64,000 nt of DNA from Coriaria nepalensis. Taxonomy: Eukaryota; Streptophyta; Magnoliopsida; Cucurbitales; Coriariaceae. This document shows, piece by piece, positions 39,701 through 53,626 of this stretch. Within the stretch, counting starts at the first letter, position 1; the number at the start of each line of letters is the position of its first letter. Where the stretch lies: assembly GCA_027186245.1 (NCBI GenBank), contig CP114482.1, forward strand, positions 18,557,209 to 18,621,208, written 5' to 3'. The notes below the pieces were generated by a model. That model searched no databases. It saw nothing but the letters and a program-made list of their open reading frames with translations, and was not told the origin of the DNA. The translations under genes and the position numbers were made by a program.

Positions 39701-40660
39701 TTTGAAATGCAAAAATAGTATTCGCTCCAATGGGTTCGAAATAATATAGTTTCTTGAAAAAACTCATTGCCATGAATATAACATAAAACAAATGCTTACT
39801 TGTCTTAAAAAGATCATTAACAAGTGATTCACAAAAGTAGTGTTTGAAGTGCAAAAATAGAATTCGTTCGTATTGCTTTCAAATGAATTAGTGATTTGAA
39901 AAGACTCATTTAAATGAATCTCAAATGAAACAAATGACTACTTGCGCTAAAATAATCATTAGCAAGTTATGTACGAAAGTCGGGTTCGAATTGCGAAAAT
40001 AGAATTCATTTTTATTGCTTTCAAATGAATTAGTGACTTTCAAAGAGACATTGAGATGATGATTCTAAGATTAAACAAATTCATACTTGCCTTCAAAAAA
40101 TCAAAACCGAGCTATGCACGAAAGTCATGTTTCAAATGCGAAAATAGTATTCGCTCTAATGGGTTCCAAATAATTTATTTTCTTGAAAAACTCATTGCCA
40201 TGAATATAACATAAAACAAATGCATACTTGTCTTAAAAAGATCATTAACAAGTGATTCACAAAAGTAGTGTTTGGAGTGGAAAAATAAAACTCGTTCGAA
40301 TTGCTTTCGAATGAATTAGTGATTTGAAAAGACTCATTGACATGAATCTCAAATGAAACAAATGACTACTTGCGCTAAAATAATCATTAGCAAGTTATGT
40401 ACGAAAGTCGGGTTCGAAGTGTGAAAATAGAATTCATTTTAATTGCTTTCAAATAAATTAGTGACTTTCAAAGAGACATTGAGATGATGACTCTAAGATT
40501 AAACAAATTCATATTTGCCTTCGAAAAATCATAACCAAGCTATGCGCGAAAGTGATGTTTGAAATGCGGAAATAGTATTCGCTCCAATGGGTCCAAATAA
40601 TATAGTTTCTTGAAAAAACTCATTGCCATGAATATAACATAAAACAAATCCATACTTGTC
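33798..40660 (-). repeat. 6,863-bp tandem duplication, copy 2
   Basis: All marker positions of copy 1 recur here at +6,863, for example A2' landmarks at 34,677, 38,817 and 39,536. By eye I find roughly a dozen substitutions between copies (near 27,133/33,996, 27,918/34,781, 30,020/36,889, 31,070/37,933, 33,247/40,110 among others), about 99.8% identity. Two 5-bp deletions (attagtgaaaagactc) are shared, so they preceded the duplication. Confidence 0.9.
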
Positions 40661-41263
40661 TTAAAAAGATCATTAACAAGTGATTCACAAAAGTAGTGTT
40701 TGAAGTGGAAAAATAGAATTCGTTCGAATTGCTTTCAAATGAATTAGTGAGTTGAAAAAACTCATTGACAAGAATCTCAAATGAAACAAATGACTATTTG
40801 CCCTAAAAGGATCATTAGCAAGTTATGTACGAAAACCAGGTTCGAAGTGCGAAAATAGAATTCATTTTAATTGCTTGCAAATGAACTAGTGATTTTCGAA
40901 GAGACATTGAGATGATGACTCTAAGATTAAACAAATTCATACTTGCCTTCAAAAAATCATAACCAAGCTATGCGCGAAAGTCATGTTTGAAATGCGAAAA
41001 TAGTATTCGCTCCAATGGGTTCCAAATAATATAATTTCTTGAAAAAACTCTTTGCCATGAATATAACATAAAGCAAATCCATACTTGTCTTAAAAAGATT
41101 ATTAACGAGTGATTCACAAAAGTAGTGTTTGAAGTGGAAAAAAAGAATTCGTTCGAATTGCATTTAAATGAATTAGTGAGTTGAAAAGACTCATTGACAT
41201 GAATCTCAAATAAAACAAATGACTACTTGCCCTAAAATGATCATTAGCAAGTTAGGTACGAAA
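40661..41263 (-). repeat. 6,863-bp unit, truncated third copy
   Basis: The sequence keeps matching copies 1 and 2 at 6,863-bp spacing, including gacaagaatctc, gtacgaaaaccagg and the run ggaaaaaaagaattcg near 41,136. At about 41,264 it departs: the expected gtcctgtttgaagtg is replaced by gtcgggttcgaagtgtg. So about 600 bp of a third copy remain. Confidence 0.87.
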
Positions 41264-41560
41264 GTCGGGTTCGAAGTGTGAAAATAGAATTCATTTTAAT
41301 TGCTTTCAAATAAATTAGTGACTTTCAAAGAGACATTGAGATGATGACTCTAAGATTAAACAAATTCATATTTGCCTTCGAAAAATCATAACCAAGCTAT
41401 GCGCGAAAGTGATGTTTGAAATGCGGAAATAGTATTCGCTCCAATGGGTCCAAATAATATAGTTTCTTGAAAAAACTCATTGCCATGAATATAACATAAA
41501 ACAAATCCATACTTGTCTTAAAAAGATCATTAACAAGTGATTCACAAAAGTAGTGTTTGA
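41264..41560 (-). repeat. Segment repeated from 857 bp upstream
   Basis: This stretch matches about 40,407-40,703 (offset 857 bp, two trimers), sharing ggttcgaagtgtg, catatttgccttcg, gtgatgtttgaaatgcgg and gggtccaaataatatag. It begins where the third 6,863-bp copy breaks off, so the breakpoint looks like a local two-trimer duplication laid over the larger one. After about 41,560 the sequence resembles units near 39,848 (ttcgttcgtattgc). Confidence 0.8.
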
Positions 41561-44500
41561 AGTGCAAAAATAGAATTCGTTCGTATTGCTTTCAAATGAA
41601 TTAGTGACTTGAAAAGACTGATGGACATGAATCTCAAATGAAACAAATGACTACTTGCGCTAAAATAATCATTAGCAAGTTATGTACGAAAATCGGGTTC
41701 GAAGTGCGAAAATAGAATTCATTTTTATTGCTTTCAAATGAATTAGTGACTTTCAAAGAGACATTGAGATGATGATTCTAAGATTAAAAAAATTCATACT
41801 TGCCTTCAAAAAATCAAAACCAAGCTATGCGCGAAAGTCATGTTTCAAATGCGAAAATAGTATTCGCTCTAATGGGTTCCAAATAATTTATTTTCTTGAA
41901 AAACTCATTGCCATGAATATAACATAAAACAAATGCATACTTGTCTTAAAAAGATCATTAACAAGTGATTCACAAAAGAAGTGTTTGGAGTGGAAAAATA
42001 AAACTCGTTCGAATTGCTTTCGAATGAATTAGTGAGTTGAAAAGACTCATTGACATGAATCTCAAATGAAACAAATGACTACTTGCGCCAAAATGATCAT
42101 TAGCAAGTTAGGTACGAAAGTCGTGTTCGAAGTGCGAAGCTAGAATTCATTTTAATTGCTTTCAATTGAATTAGTGACTTTCAAAGAGACATTGAGATGA
42201 TGACTCTAAGAATAAACAAATTCATACTTGCCTTCAAAAAATCATAACCAAGCTATGCGTGAAAGTCATGTTTGAAATGCGAAAATAGTATTGGCTCCAA
42301 TGGGTTCGAAATAATTTATTTTCTTGAAAACCTCATTGCCATGAATATGACATAAAACAAATGCATACTTGTCTTAAAAAAATCATTAACAAGTGATTCA
42401 CAAAAGTAGTGTTTGAAGTGGAGAAATAGAATTTGTTCGAATTGCTTTCAAATGAATTAGTGAGTTGAAAAATCTCATTGACATGAATCTCAAATAAAAC
42501 AAATGACCACTTGCCCTAAAATGATCATTAGCAAGTTATGTACGAAAGTCGGGTTCGAAGTGCGAAAATAGAATTCATTTTAATTGCTTTCAAATGAATT
42601 AGTGACTTTCAAAAAGACATTGAGATGATGACTCTAAGATTAAACAAATTCATACTTGCCTTCAGAAAATCATAACCAAGCTATGCGCGAAAGTCATGTT
42701 TGAAATGCGAAAATAGTATTGGGTCCAATGGGTTCGAAATAATTTATTTTCTTGAAAACCTCATTGCCATGAATATGACATAAAACAAATGCATACTTGT
42801 CTTAAAAAAATCATTAAAATGTGATTCACAAAAGTAGTGTTTGAAGTGGAAAAATAGAATTCGTTCGAATTGCTTTCAAATGAATTAGTGAGTTGAAAAG
42901 ACTCATTGACATGAATCTCAAATGAAACAAATGACTACTTGCCTTAAAATGATCATTAGCAAGTTACGTACGAAAGCCGGGTTCGAAGTGCGAAAATAGA
43001 ATTCATTTTAATTGCTTTCAAATGAATTAGTGACTTTCAAAGAGACATTGAGATGATGACTCTAAGATTAAATAAATTCATACTTTCCTTCAGAAAATCA
43101 TAATCAACCTATGCGCGAAAGTCATGTTTGAAATGCGGAAATAGTATTCGCTCCAATGGGTTCAAAATAATTTATTTTCTTGAAAAAACTCATTGCCATG
43201 AATATAACATAAAACAAATGCATACTTGTCTTAAAAAGATCATTAACAAGTGATTCACAAAAGTAGTGTTTGAAGTGGAAAAATAGAATTTGTTCGAATT
43301 GCTTTCAAATGAATTAGTGAGTTGAAAAATCTCATTGACATGAATCTCAAATGAAACAAATGACTACTTGCCTTAAAATGATCATTAGCAAGTTATGTAC
43401 GAAAGTCGGGTTCGAAGTGCGAAAATAGAATTCATTTTACTTGCTTTCAAATGAATTAGTGACTTTCAAAAAGACATTAACATGATGACTCTAAGATTAA
43501 ACAAATTCATACTTGCCTTCAGAAGATCATAACCAAGCTATGCGCGAAAGTCATGTTTGAAATGCGAAAATAGTATTCGCTCCAATGGGTTCCAAATAAT
43601 TTATTTTCTTGAAAAAACTCATTGCCATGAATATAACATAAAACAAATGCATACTTGTCTTAAAAAGATGATTAACAAGTGATTCACAAAAGTAGTGTTT
43701 GAAGTGCAAAAATCGAATTCGTCCAATTGCTTTCAAATGAATTAGTGACTTACAAAGACTAACTGATATGAATCTCAAATGAAACAAATGACTACTTGCC
43801 CTAAAATGATCATTAGCAAGTTATGTACGAAAGTCGGGTTTGAAGTGCGATAATAGAATTCATTTTAATTGCTTTCAAATGAATTAGTGACTTTCAAAGA
43901 GACATTGAGATGACGACTCTAAGATTAAACAAAGTTATACTTGCCTTGAAAAAATCATAACCAAGCTATGCGCGAAAGTCATGTTTGAAATGCGAAAATA
44001 GTATTCGCTCTAATGGGTTCGAAATAATTTATTTTCTTGAAAAAAACTCATTGCCATGAATATAACATAAAACAAATGCATACTTGTCTTAAAAAGATCT
44101 TTAATAAGTGATTCACAAAAGTTGTGTTTGAAGTGGAAAAATAGAATTTGTTCGAATTGCTTTCAAATGAATTAGTGAGTTGAAAAATCTCATTGACATG
44201 AATCTCAAATGAAACAAATGACTACTTGCCCTAAAATGATCATTAGCAAGTTATGTACGAATGTCGGGTTCGAAGTGCGAAAATAGAATTCATTTTAATT
44301 GCTTTCAAATGAATTAGTGACTTTCAAAGAGACATTGAGATGATGACTCTAAGATTAAACAAATTCATACTTGCATTCAGAAAATCATAACCAAGCTATG
44401 CGCGAAAGTCATGTTTGAAATGCGAAAATAGTATTCGCTCCAATGGGTTCAAAATAATTTATTTTCTTGAAAAAACTCATTGCCATGAATATAACATAAA

Positions 44501-47500
44501 ACAAATGCATACTTGTCTTAAAAAGATCATTAACAAGTGATTCACAAAAGTTGTGTTTGAAGTGGAAAAATAGAATTTGTTCGAATTGCTTTCAAATGAA
44601 TTAGTGAGTTGAAAAATCTCATTGACATGAATCTCAAATGAAACAAATGACTACTTGCCCTAAAATGATCATTAGCAAGTTATGTACGAATGTCGGGTTC
44701 GAAGTGCGACAATAGAATTCATTTTAATTGCTTTCAAATGAATTAGTGACTTTCAAAGAGACATTGAGATGATGACTCTAAGATTAAACAAATTCATACT
44801 TGCATTCAGAAAATCATAACCAAGCTATGCGCGAAAGTCATGTTTGAAATGCGAAAATAGTATTCGCTCCAATGGGTTCAAAATAATTTATTTTCTTGAA
44901 AAAACTCATTGCCATGAATATAACATAAAACAAATGCATACTTGTCTTAAAAAGATCATTAACAAGTGATTCACAAAAGTAGTGTTTGAAGTGGAAAAAT
45001 AGAATTTGTTCGAATTGCTTTCAAATGAATTAGTGAGTTGAAAAATCTCATTGACATGAATCTCAAATAAAACAAATGACCACTTGCCCTAAAATGTTCA
45101 TTAGCAAGTTATGTACGATAGTCGGGTTCGAAGTGCGAAAATAGAATTCATTTTAATTGCTTTCAAATGAATTAGTGACTTTCAAAGAGACATTGAGATC
45201 ATGACTCTAAGATTAAAAAAATTCATATTTGCCTTCAAAAAATCATAACCAAGCTATGCGCGAAAGTCATGTTTGAAATGCGAAAATAGTATTCGCTCCA
45301 ATGGGTTCAAAATAATTTATTTTCTTGAAAAAACTCATTGCCATGAATATAACATAAAAGAAATGCATACTTGTCTCAAAAAGATCATTAACCAGTGATT
45401 CACAAAAGTAGTGTTTGAAGTGGAAAAATAGAATTTGTTCGAATTGCTTTCAAATGAATTAGTGAGTTGAAAAATCTCATTGACATGAATCTCAAATGAA
45501 ACAAATGACTACTTGCCCTAAAATGATCATTAGCAAGTTGTGTACGAAAGTCGGGTTCAAAGTGCGAAAATAGAATTCATTTTAATTGCTTTCAAATGAA
45601 TTAGTGACTTTCAAAGAGACATTGAGATGATGACTCTAAGATTAAACAAATTCATACTTGCCTTCAGAAAATCATAACCAAGCTATGCGCGAAAGTCATG
45701 TTTGAAATGCGAAAATAGTATTCGCTCCAATGGGTTCCAAATAATTTATTTTCTTGAAAACCTCATTGCCATCAATATGACATAAAACAAATGCATACTT
45801 GTCTTAAAAAGATCATTAACAAGTGATTCACAAAAGTAGTGTTTGAAGTGGAAAAATAGAATTTGTTCGAATTGCTTTCAAATGAATTAGTGAGTTGAAA
45901 AATCTCATTGACATCATTCTCAAATTAAACAAATGACTACTTGCCCTAAAATGATCATTAGCAAGTTATGTACGAAAGTCGGGTTCGAAGTGCGAAAATA
46001 GAATTCATTTTAATTGCTTTCAAATGAATTAGTGACTTTCAAAGAGACATTGAGATGATGACTCTAAGATTAAACAAATTCATACTTGCCTTCAAAAAAT
46101 CATAACCAAGCTCTGCGCGAAAGTCATCTTTGGAATGCGAAAATAGTATTCGCTCCAATGGGTTCCAAATAATTTATTTTCTTGAAAAAACTCATTGCCA
46201 TGGATATAACATAAAACAAATGCATACTTGTCTTAAAAAGATCATTAATAAGTGATTCACAAAAGTAGTGTTTGAAGTGCAAAAATAGAATTTGTTCGAA
46301 TTGTTTTCAAATGAATTAGTGAGTTGAAAAATGTCATTGACATGAATCTCAAATCAAACAAATGACTACTTGCCCTAAAATGATCATTAGCAAGTTATGT
46401 ACGAAAGTCGGGTTGGAAGTGCGAAAATAGAATTCATTTTAATTGCTTTCAAATGAATTAGTGACTTTCAAAAAGACATTGAGATGATGACCCTAAGATT
46501 AAACAAATTCATACTTGCCTTCATAAAATCATAACTAAGCTATGCGCGAAAGTCATGTTTGAAATGCGAAAATAGTATTCGCTCCAATGGGTTTTAAATA
46601 ATTTATTTTCCTGAAAAAACTCATTGCCACTAATTTAACATAAAACAAATGCATACTTGTCTTAAAAAGATCATTAACAAGTGATTCACAAAAGTAGTGT
46701 TTGAAGTGCAAAAATAGATTTCGTTCCAATTGCTTTCAAATGAATTAGTGAACTGAAAAAACTAATTGACGTGAATCTCGAATGAAACAAATGACTACTT
46801 GCCGTAAAATGATCATTAGCAAATTATGTATGAAAGTCGGGTTTGAAGTGCGAAAATAGAATTCATTTTAATTGCTTTCAAATGAATTAGTGACTTTCAA
46901 AGAGACATTGAGATGATAACTCTAAGATTAAACAAATTCATACTTGCCTTCAAAAAATCATAACCAAGCTATGCGCGAAAGTCATGTTTGAAATGCGAAA
47001 ATAGTATTCGCTCCAATGGGCTCCAAATAATTTATTTTCTTGAAAAAACTCATTGCCATGAATATAACATAAAACAAATGCATGCTTGTCTTAACAAGAT
47101 CATTAACAAGTGATTCACAAAAGTAGTGTTTGAAGTGCAAAAATAGAATTCGTTCCAATTGCTTTGAAATGAATTAGTGACTTGAAAAGACTAATTGACA
47201 TGAATCTCAAATGAAACAAACGACTACTGGCCCTAAAATGATTATTAGCAAGTTATGTACAAAAGTCGGCTTTGAAGTGCGAAAATAGAATTCATTTTAA
47301 TTGCTTTCAAATGAATTAGTGACTTTTAAAGCGACATTGAGATGATGACTCTAAGAATAAACAAATTCATACTAGCCTTCATAAAATCATAACCAAGCTA
47401 TGCGCAAAAGTCATGTTTGAAATGCGAAAATAGTATTCGCCCCAATGGGTTCCAAATAATTTATTTTCTTGAAAAAACTCATTGCCATGAATATAACATA

Positions 47501-48055
47501 AAACAAATGCATACTTGTCTTAAAAAGATCATTAACAAGTGATTCACAAAAGTAGTGTTTGAAGTGGAAAAATAGAATTTGTTCGAATTGCTTTCAAATG
47601 AATTAGTGAGTTGAAAAGACTCTTTGACATGAATCTCAATTGAAACAAATGACTACTTGCCCTAATATGATCATTAGCAAGTTATGTACGAAAGTCAGGT
47701 TCGAAGTGCGAAATTAGAATTCATTTTAATTGCTTTCAAATGAATTAGTGACTTAGAAAGAGACATTGAGATGATGACTCTGAGATTAAACAAATTCATA
47801 CTTGCCTTCAAAAAATCATAACCAAGCTATGCGCGAAAGTCATGTTTGAAATGCGAAAATAGTGTTCGCTCCAATGGGTTCCAAATAATTTATTTTCTTG
47901 AAAAAACTCATTGCCATGAATATAACATAAAACAAATGCATACTTGTCTTAAAAAGATCATTAACAAGTGATTCACAAAAGTAGTGTTTGAAGTGCAAAA
48001 ATAGAATTCGTCCAATTGCTTTCAAATGAATTAGTGACTTGAATAGATTAATTGA
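41561..48055 (-). repeat. Simple 429-bp trimers, well homogenised
   Basis: About fifteen C'-B'-A' trimers of one type (B1', A1', C'), with no A2'/B2' variants. Adjacent trimers near 44,250 and 44,680 are almost identical and share gtacgaatgtcggg and gcattcagaaaatc at 429-bp spacing. From about 42,430 on, most A' monomers read gaatttgttcg instead of gaattcgttcg, losing one EcoRI site per trimer. No other sequence present. Confidence 0.88.
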
Positions 48056-51000
48056 CATGAATCTCAAATGAAACAAATCACTACTTGCCCTAAAATGATC
48101 ATTAGCAAGTTATGTACGAAAGTCGGGTTTGAAGTGCGAAAATAGAATTCATTTTAATTGCTTTCAAATGAATTAGTGACTTTCAAAGAGAGATTGAGAT
48201 GAGTACTCAAAAATTAAACAAATTCATACTTGCCTTCAAAAAATCATAACCAAGCTATGCGCGAAAGTCATGTTTGAAATGCGAAAATAGTATTCGCTCC
48301 GATGGGTTCCAAATAATTTATTTTCTTAAAAACTCATTGCCATGAATATAACATAAAACAAATGCATACTTGTCTTAAAAATATCATTAACAAGTGATTC
48401 ACAAAAGTAGTGTTTGAAGTGCAAAAATAGAATTCGTCCAATTGCTTTCAAATGAATTAGTGACTTGAATAGATTAATTGACATGAATCTCAAATGAAAC
48501 AAATGACTACTTGCCCTAAAATGATCATTAGCAAGTTATGTACGAAAGTCGGGTTTGAAGTGCGAAAATAGAATTCATTTTAATTGCTTTCAAATGAATT
48601 AGTGACTTTCAAAGAGAGATTGAGATGAGTACTCAAAGATTAAACAAATTCATACTTGCCTTCAAAAAATCATAACCAAGCTATGCGCGAAAGTCATGTT
48701 TGAAATGCGAAAATAGTATTCGCTCCAATGGGTTCCAAATAATTTATATTCTTGAAAAAACTCATTGCCATGAATATAACATAAAACAAATGCATACTTT
48801 TCTTAAAAAGATCATTAACAAGTGATTCACAAAAGTAGTGTTTGAAGTGGAAAAATAGAATTTGTTCGAATTGCTTTCAAATGAATTAGTGAGGTGAAAA
48901 GACTTATTGACATGAATCTCAAATGAAACAAATGGCTACTTGCCCTAAAAAGATCAATGGCAAGTTATGTACGAAAGTCGGGTTTGAAGTGCGAAAATAG
49001 AATTCATTTTCATTGCTTTCAAATGAAATAGTGACTTTCAAAGAGACATTGAGATGATGACTCTAAGATTAAACAAATTCATACTTGCTTTCAAAAAATC
49101 ATAACCAAGTTATGCGCGAAAGTCATGTTTGAAATGCGAAAATAGTATTCGCTCCAATGGGTTCCAAATAATTTATTTTCTTGAAAAAACTCATTGCCAT
49201 GAATATAACATAAAACAAATGCATACTTGTCTTAAAAAGATCATTAACAAGTGATTCACAAAAGTAGTGTTTGAAGTGGAAAAATAGAATTTGTTCGAAT
49301 TGCTTTCAAATGAATTAGTGAGTTGAAAAAACTGATTGACATGAATCTCTAATGAAACAAATGACTACTTGCCCTAAAAAGATCATTAGCAAGTTATGTA
49401 CAAAAGTCGGGTTCGAAAAGCGAAAATAGAATTCATTTTAATTGCTTTCAAATGAATTAGTGACTTTTAAAGAGACATTGAGATGATGACTCTAAGAATA
49501 AACAAATTCATACTAGCCTTCATAAAATCATAACCAAGCTATGCGCAAAAGTCATGTTTGAAATGCGAAAATAGTATTCGCCCCAATGGGTTCCAAATAA
49601 TTTATTTTCTTGAAAAAACTCATTGCCATGAATATAACATAAAACAAATGCATACTTGTCTTAGAAAGATCAGTAACAAGTGATTCACAAAAGTAGTGTT
49701 TGAAGTGGAAAAATAGAATTTGTTCGAATTGCTTTCAAATGAATTAGTGAGTTGAAAAGACTCTTTGACATGAATCTCAATTGAAACAAATGACTACTTG
49801 CCCTAATATGATCATTAGCAAGTTATGTACGAAAGTCAGGTTCGAAGTGCGAAATTAGAATTCATTTTAATTGCTTTCAAATGAATTAGTGACTTAGAAA
49901 GAGACATTGAGATGATGACTCTAAGATTAAACAAATTCGTACTTGCCTTCAAAAAATCATAACCAAGCTATGCGCGAAAGTCATGTTTGAAATGCAAAAA
50001 TAGTGTTCGCTCCAATGGGTTCCAAATAATTTATTTTCTTGAAAAAACTCATTGCCATGAATATAACATAAAACAAATGCATACTTGTCTTAAAAAGATC
50101 ATTAACAAGTGATTCACAAAAGTAGTGTTTGAAGTGCAAAAATAGAATTCGTCTAATTGCTTTGAAATGAATTAGTGACTTGAAAAGACTAATTGACATG
50201 AATCTCAAATGAAAAAAATGACTACTTGCCCTAAAATGATCATTAGCAAGTAATGTACGAAAGTCGGATTTGAAGTGCGAAAATAGAATTCATTTTAATT
50301 GCTTTCAAATGAATTAGTGACTTTCAAAGAGACATTGAGATGAGTACTCAAAGATTAAACAAATTCATACTTGCCTTCAAAAAATCATAACCAAGCTATG
50401 CGCGAAAGTCATGTTTGAAATGCGAAAATAGTATTCGCTCCAATGGGTTCCAAATAATTTATATTCTTGAAAAAACTCATTGCCATGAATATAACATAAA
50501 ACAAATGCATACTTTTCTTAAAAAGATCATTAACAAGTGATTCACAAAAGTAGTGTTTGAAGTGGAAAAATAGAATTTGTTCGAATTGCTTTCAAATGAA
50601 TTAGTGAGGTGAAAAGACTTATTGACATGAATCTCAAATGAAACAAATGGCTACTTGCCCTAAAAAGATCAATGGCAAGTTATGTACGAAAGTCGGGTTT
50701 GAAGTGCGAAAATAGAATTCATTTTCATTGCTTTCAAATGAAATAGTGACTTTCAAAGAGACATTGAGATGATGACTCTAAGATTAAACAAATTCATACT
50801 TGCTTTCAAAAAATCATAACCAAGTTATGCGCGAAAGTCATGTTTGAAATGCGAAAATAGTATTCGCTCCAATGGGTTCCAAATAATTTATTTTCTTGAA
50901 AAAACTCATTGCCATGAATATAACATAAAACAAATGCATACTTGTCTTAAAAAGATCATTAACAAGTGATTCACAAAAGTAGTGTTTGAAGTGGAAAAAT

Positions 51001-53626
51001 AGAATTTGTTCGAATTGCTTTCAAATGAATTAGTGAGTTGAAAAAACTGATTGACATGAATCTCTAATGAAACAAATGACTACTTGCCCTAAAAAGATCA
51101 TTAGCAAGTTATGTACGAAAGTCGGGTTCGAAATGCGAAAATAGAATTCATTTTAATTGCTTTCAAATGAATTAGTGACTTTTAAAGAGACATTGAGATG
51201 ATGACTCTAAGAATAAACAAATTCATACTAGCCTTCATAAAATCATAACCAAGCTATGCGCAAAAGTCATGTTTGAAATGCGAAAATACTATTCGCCCCA
51301 ATGGGTTCCAAATAATTTATTTTCTTGAAAAAACTCATTGCCATGAATATAACATAAAACAAATGCATACTTGTCTTAGAAAGATCAGTAACAAGTGATT
51401 CACAAAAGTAGTGTTTGAAGTGGAAAAATAGAATTTGTTCGAATTGCTTTCAAATGAATTAGTGAGTTGAAAAGACTCTTTGACATGAATCTCAATTGAA
51501 ACAAATGACTACTTGCCCTAATATGATCATTAGCAAGTTATGTACGAAAGTCAGGTTCGAAGTGCGAAATTAGAATTCATTTTAATTGCTTTCAAATGAA
51601 TTAGTGACTTAGAAAGAGACATTGAGATGATGACTCTAAGATTAAACAAATTCGTACTTGCCTTCAAAAAATCATAACCAAACTATGCGCGAAAGTCATG
51701 TTTGAAATGCAAAAATAGTGTTCGCTCCAATGGGTTCCAAATAATTTATTTTCTTGAAAAAACTCATTGCCATGAATATAACATAAAACAAATGCATACT
51801 TGTCTTAAAAAGATCATTAACAAGTGATTCACAAAAGTAGTGTTTGAAGTGCAAAAATAGAATTCGTCTAATTGCTTTGAAATGAATTAGTGACTTGAAA
51901 AGACTAATTGACATGAATCTCAAATGAAAAAAATGACTACTTGCCCTAAAATGATCATTAGCAAGTAATGTACGAAAGTCGGATTTGAAGTGCGAAAATA
52001 GAATTCATTTTAATTGCTTTCAAATGAATTAGTGACTTTCAAAGAGACATTGAGATGAGTACTCAAAGATTAAACAAATTCATACTTGCCTTCAAAAAAT
52101 CATAACCAAGCTATGCGCGAAAGTCATGTTTGAAATGCGAAAATGGTATTCGCTCCAATGGGTTCAAAATAATTTATTTTCTTGAAGAAACTCATTGCGA
52201 TGAATATAACATAAAACAAATGCATACTTGTCTCAAAAAGATCATTAACCAGTGATTCACAGAAGTAGTGTTTTTGTGGAAAAATAGAATTTTTTCGAAT
52301 TGCTTTCGAATGAATTAGTGAGTTGAAAAGACTCATTGACATGAATCTCAGATGACACAAATGACTACTTGCCCTAAGATGCTCATTAGCAAGTTCTGTA
52401 CAAAAGTCCGGTTCGAAGTGCGAAATTTGAATTCATTTTAATTGCTTTCAAATGAATTAATGACTTTCGAAGAGACATTGAGATGATGACTCTAAGAATA
52501 AACAAATTCATACTTGCCTTCATAAAATCATAACCAAGCTATGCGCGAAAGTCATGTTTGAAATGCGAAAATAGTATTCGCTCCAATGGGCTCCAAATAA
52601 TTTATTTTCTTGAAAAAACTCATTGCCATGAATATAACATAAAACAAATGCATACTTGTCTTAAAAAGATCATTAACAAGTGATGCACAAAAGTAGTGTT
52701 TGAAGTGGAAAAATAGAATTTGTTCGAATTGCTTTCAAATGAATTAGTGAGTTGAAAAATCTCATTGACATGAATCTCAAATGAAACAAATGACTACTTG
52801 CCCTAAAATGATCATTAGCAAGTTATGTACGAAAGTCGGGTTCGAAGTGCGAAAATAGAATTCATTTTAATTGCTTTCAAATGAATTAGTGACTTTCAAA
52901 GAGACATTGAGATGATGACTCTAAGATTAAACAAATTCATACTTGCCTTCAAAAAATCATAACCAAGCTATGCGCGAAAGTCATGTTTGAAATGCGAAAA
53001 TAGTGTTCGCTCCAATGGGTTCCAAATAATTTATTTTCTTGAAAAAACTCATTGCCATGAATATAACATAAAACAAATGCATACATGTCTTAAAAAGATC
53101 ATTAACAAGTGATTCACAAAAGTAGTGTTTGAAGTTGAAAAATAGAATTTGTTCGAATTGCTTTCAAATGAATTAGTGAGTTGAAAAGACTCTTTGACAT
53201 GAATCTCAAATGAAACAAATGACTACTTGCCCTAAAATGATCATTAGCTAGTTATGTACGAAAGTCGGGTTCGAACTGCGAAAATAGAATTCATTTTAAT
53301 TGCTCTCAAATGAATTAGTGACGTTCAAAGAGACATTGAGATGATGACTCTAAGATTAAACAAATTCATACTTACCTTCAAAAAATCATAACCAAGCTAT
53401 GCGCGAAAGTCATGTTTGAAATGCGAAAATAGTATTCGCTCCAACGGGTTCGAAATAATTTAGTTTCTTGAAAAAACTCATTGCCATGAATATAACATAA
53501 AACAAATGCATACTTGTCTTAAAAAGATCATTAACAAGTGATTCACAAAAGTAGTGTTTGAAGTGGAAAAATAGAATTCGTTCGAATTGCTTTCAAATGA
53601 ATTAGTGAGTTGAAAAAACTCATTGA
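48056..53626 (-). repeat. 5,571-bp tandem duplication, copy 1
   Basis: About 39 monomers (13 trimers), repeated in full immediately downstream at +5,571. Markers include gagattgagatgagtactc, atttatattcttg, gatcaatggcaag, ggttcgaaaagcg, a segment with gtgtttttgtgg near 52,268, and gatcattagctag near 53,242. The left edge is placed near 48,056: just before it, cgtccaattg here faces cgttcgaattg at the other copy, and just after it both read aaacaaatcactacttg. Confidence 0.92.
48615..52044 (-). repeat. 1,715-bp tandem duplication nested in 5,571-bp copy 1
   Basis: Two copies of four trimers: about 48,615-50,329 and 50,330-52,044. Shared markers at 1,715-bp spacing are atttatattcttg (about 48,744 and 50,459), gatcaatggcaag, ctgattgacatgaatctct and gtcttagaaagatcag. 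They differ at a few sites: ggttcgaaaagcg/ggttcgaaatgcg, atagtattcgcccc/atactattcgcccc, accaagctatg/accaaactatg. After about 52,140 the second copy departs (gaaaatggtattc). Confidence 0.87.
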
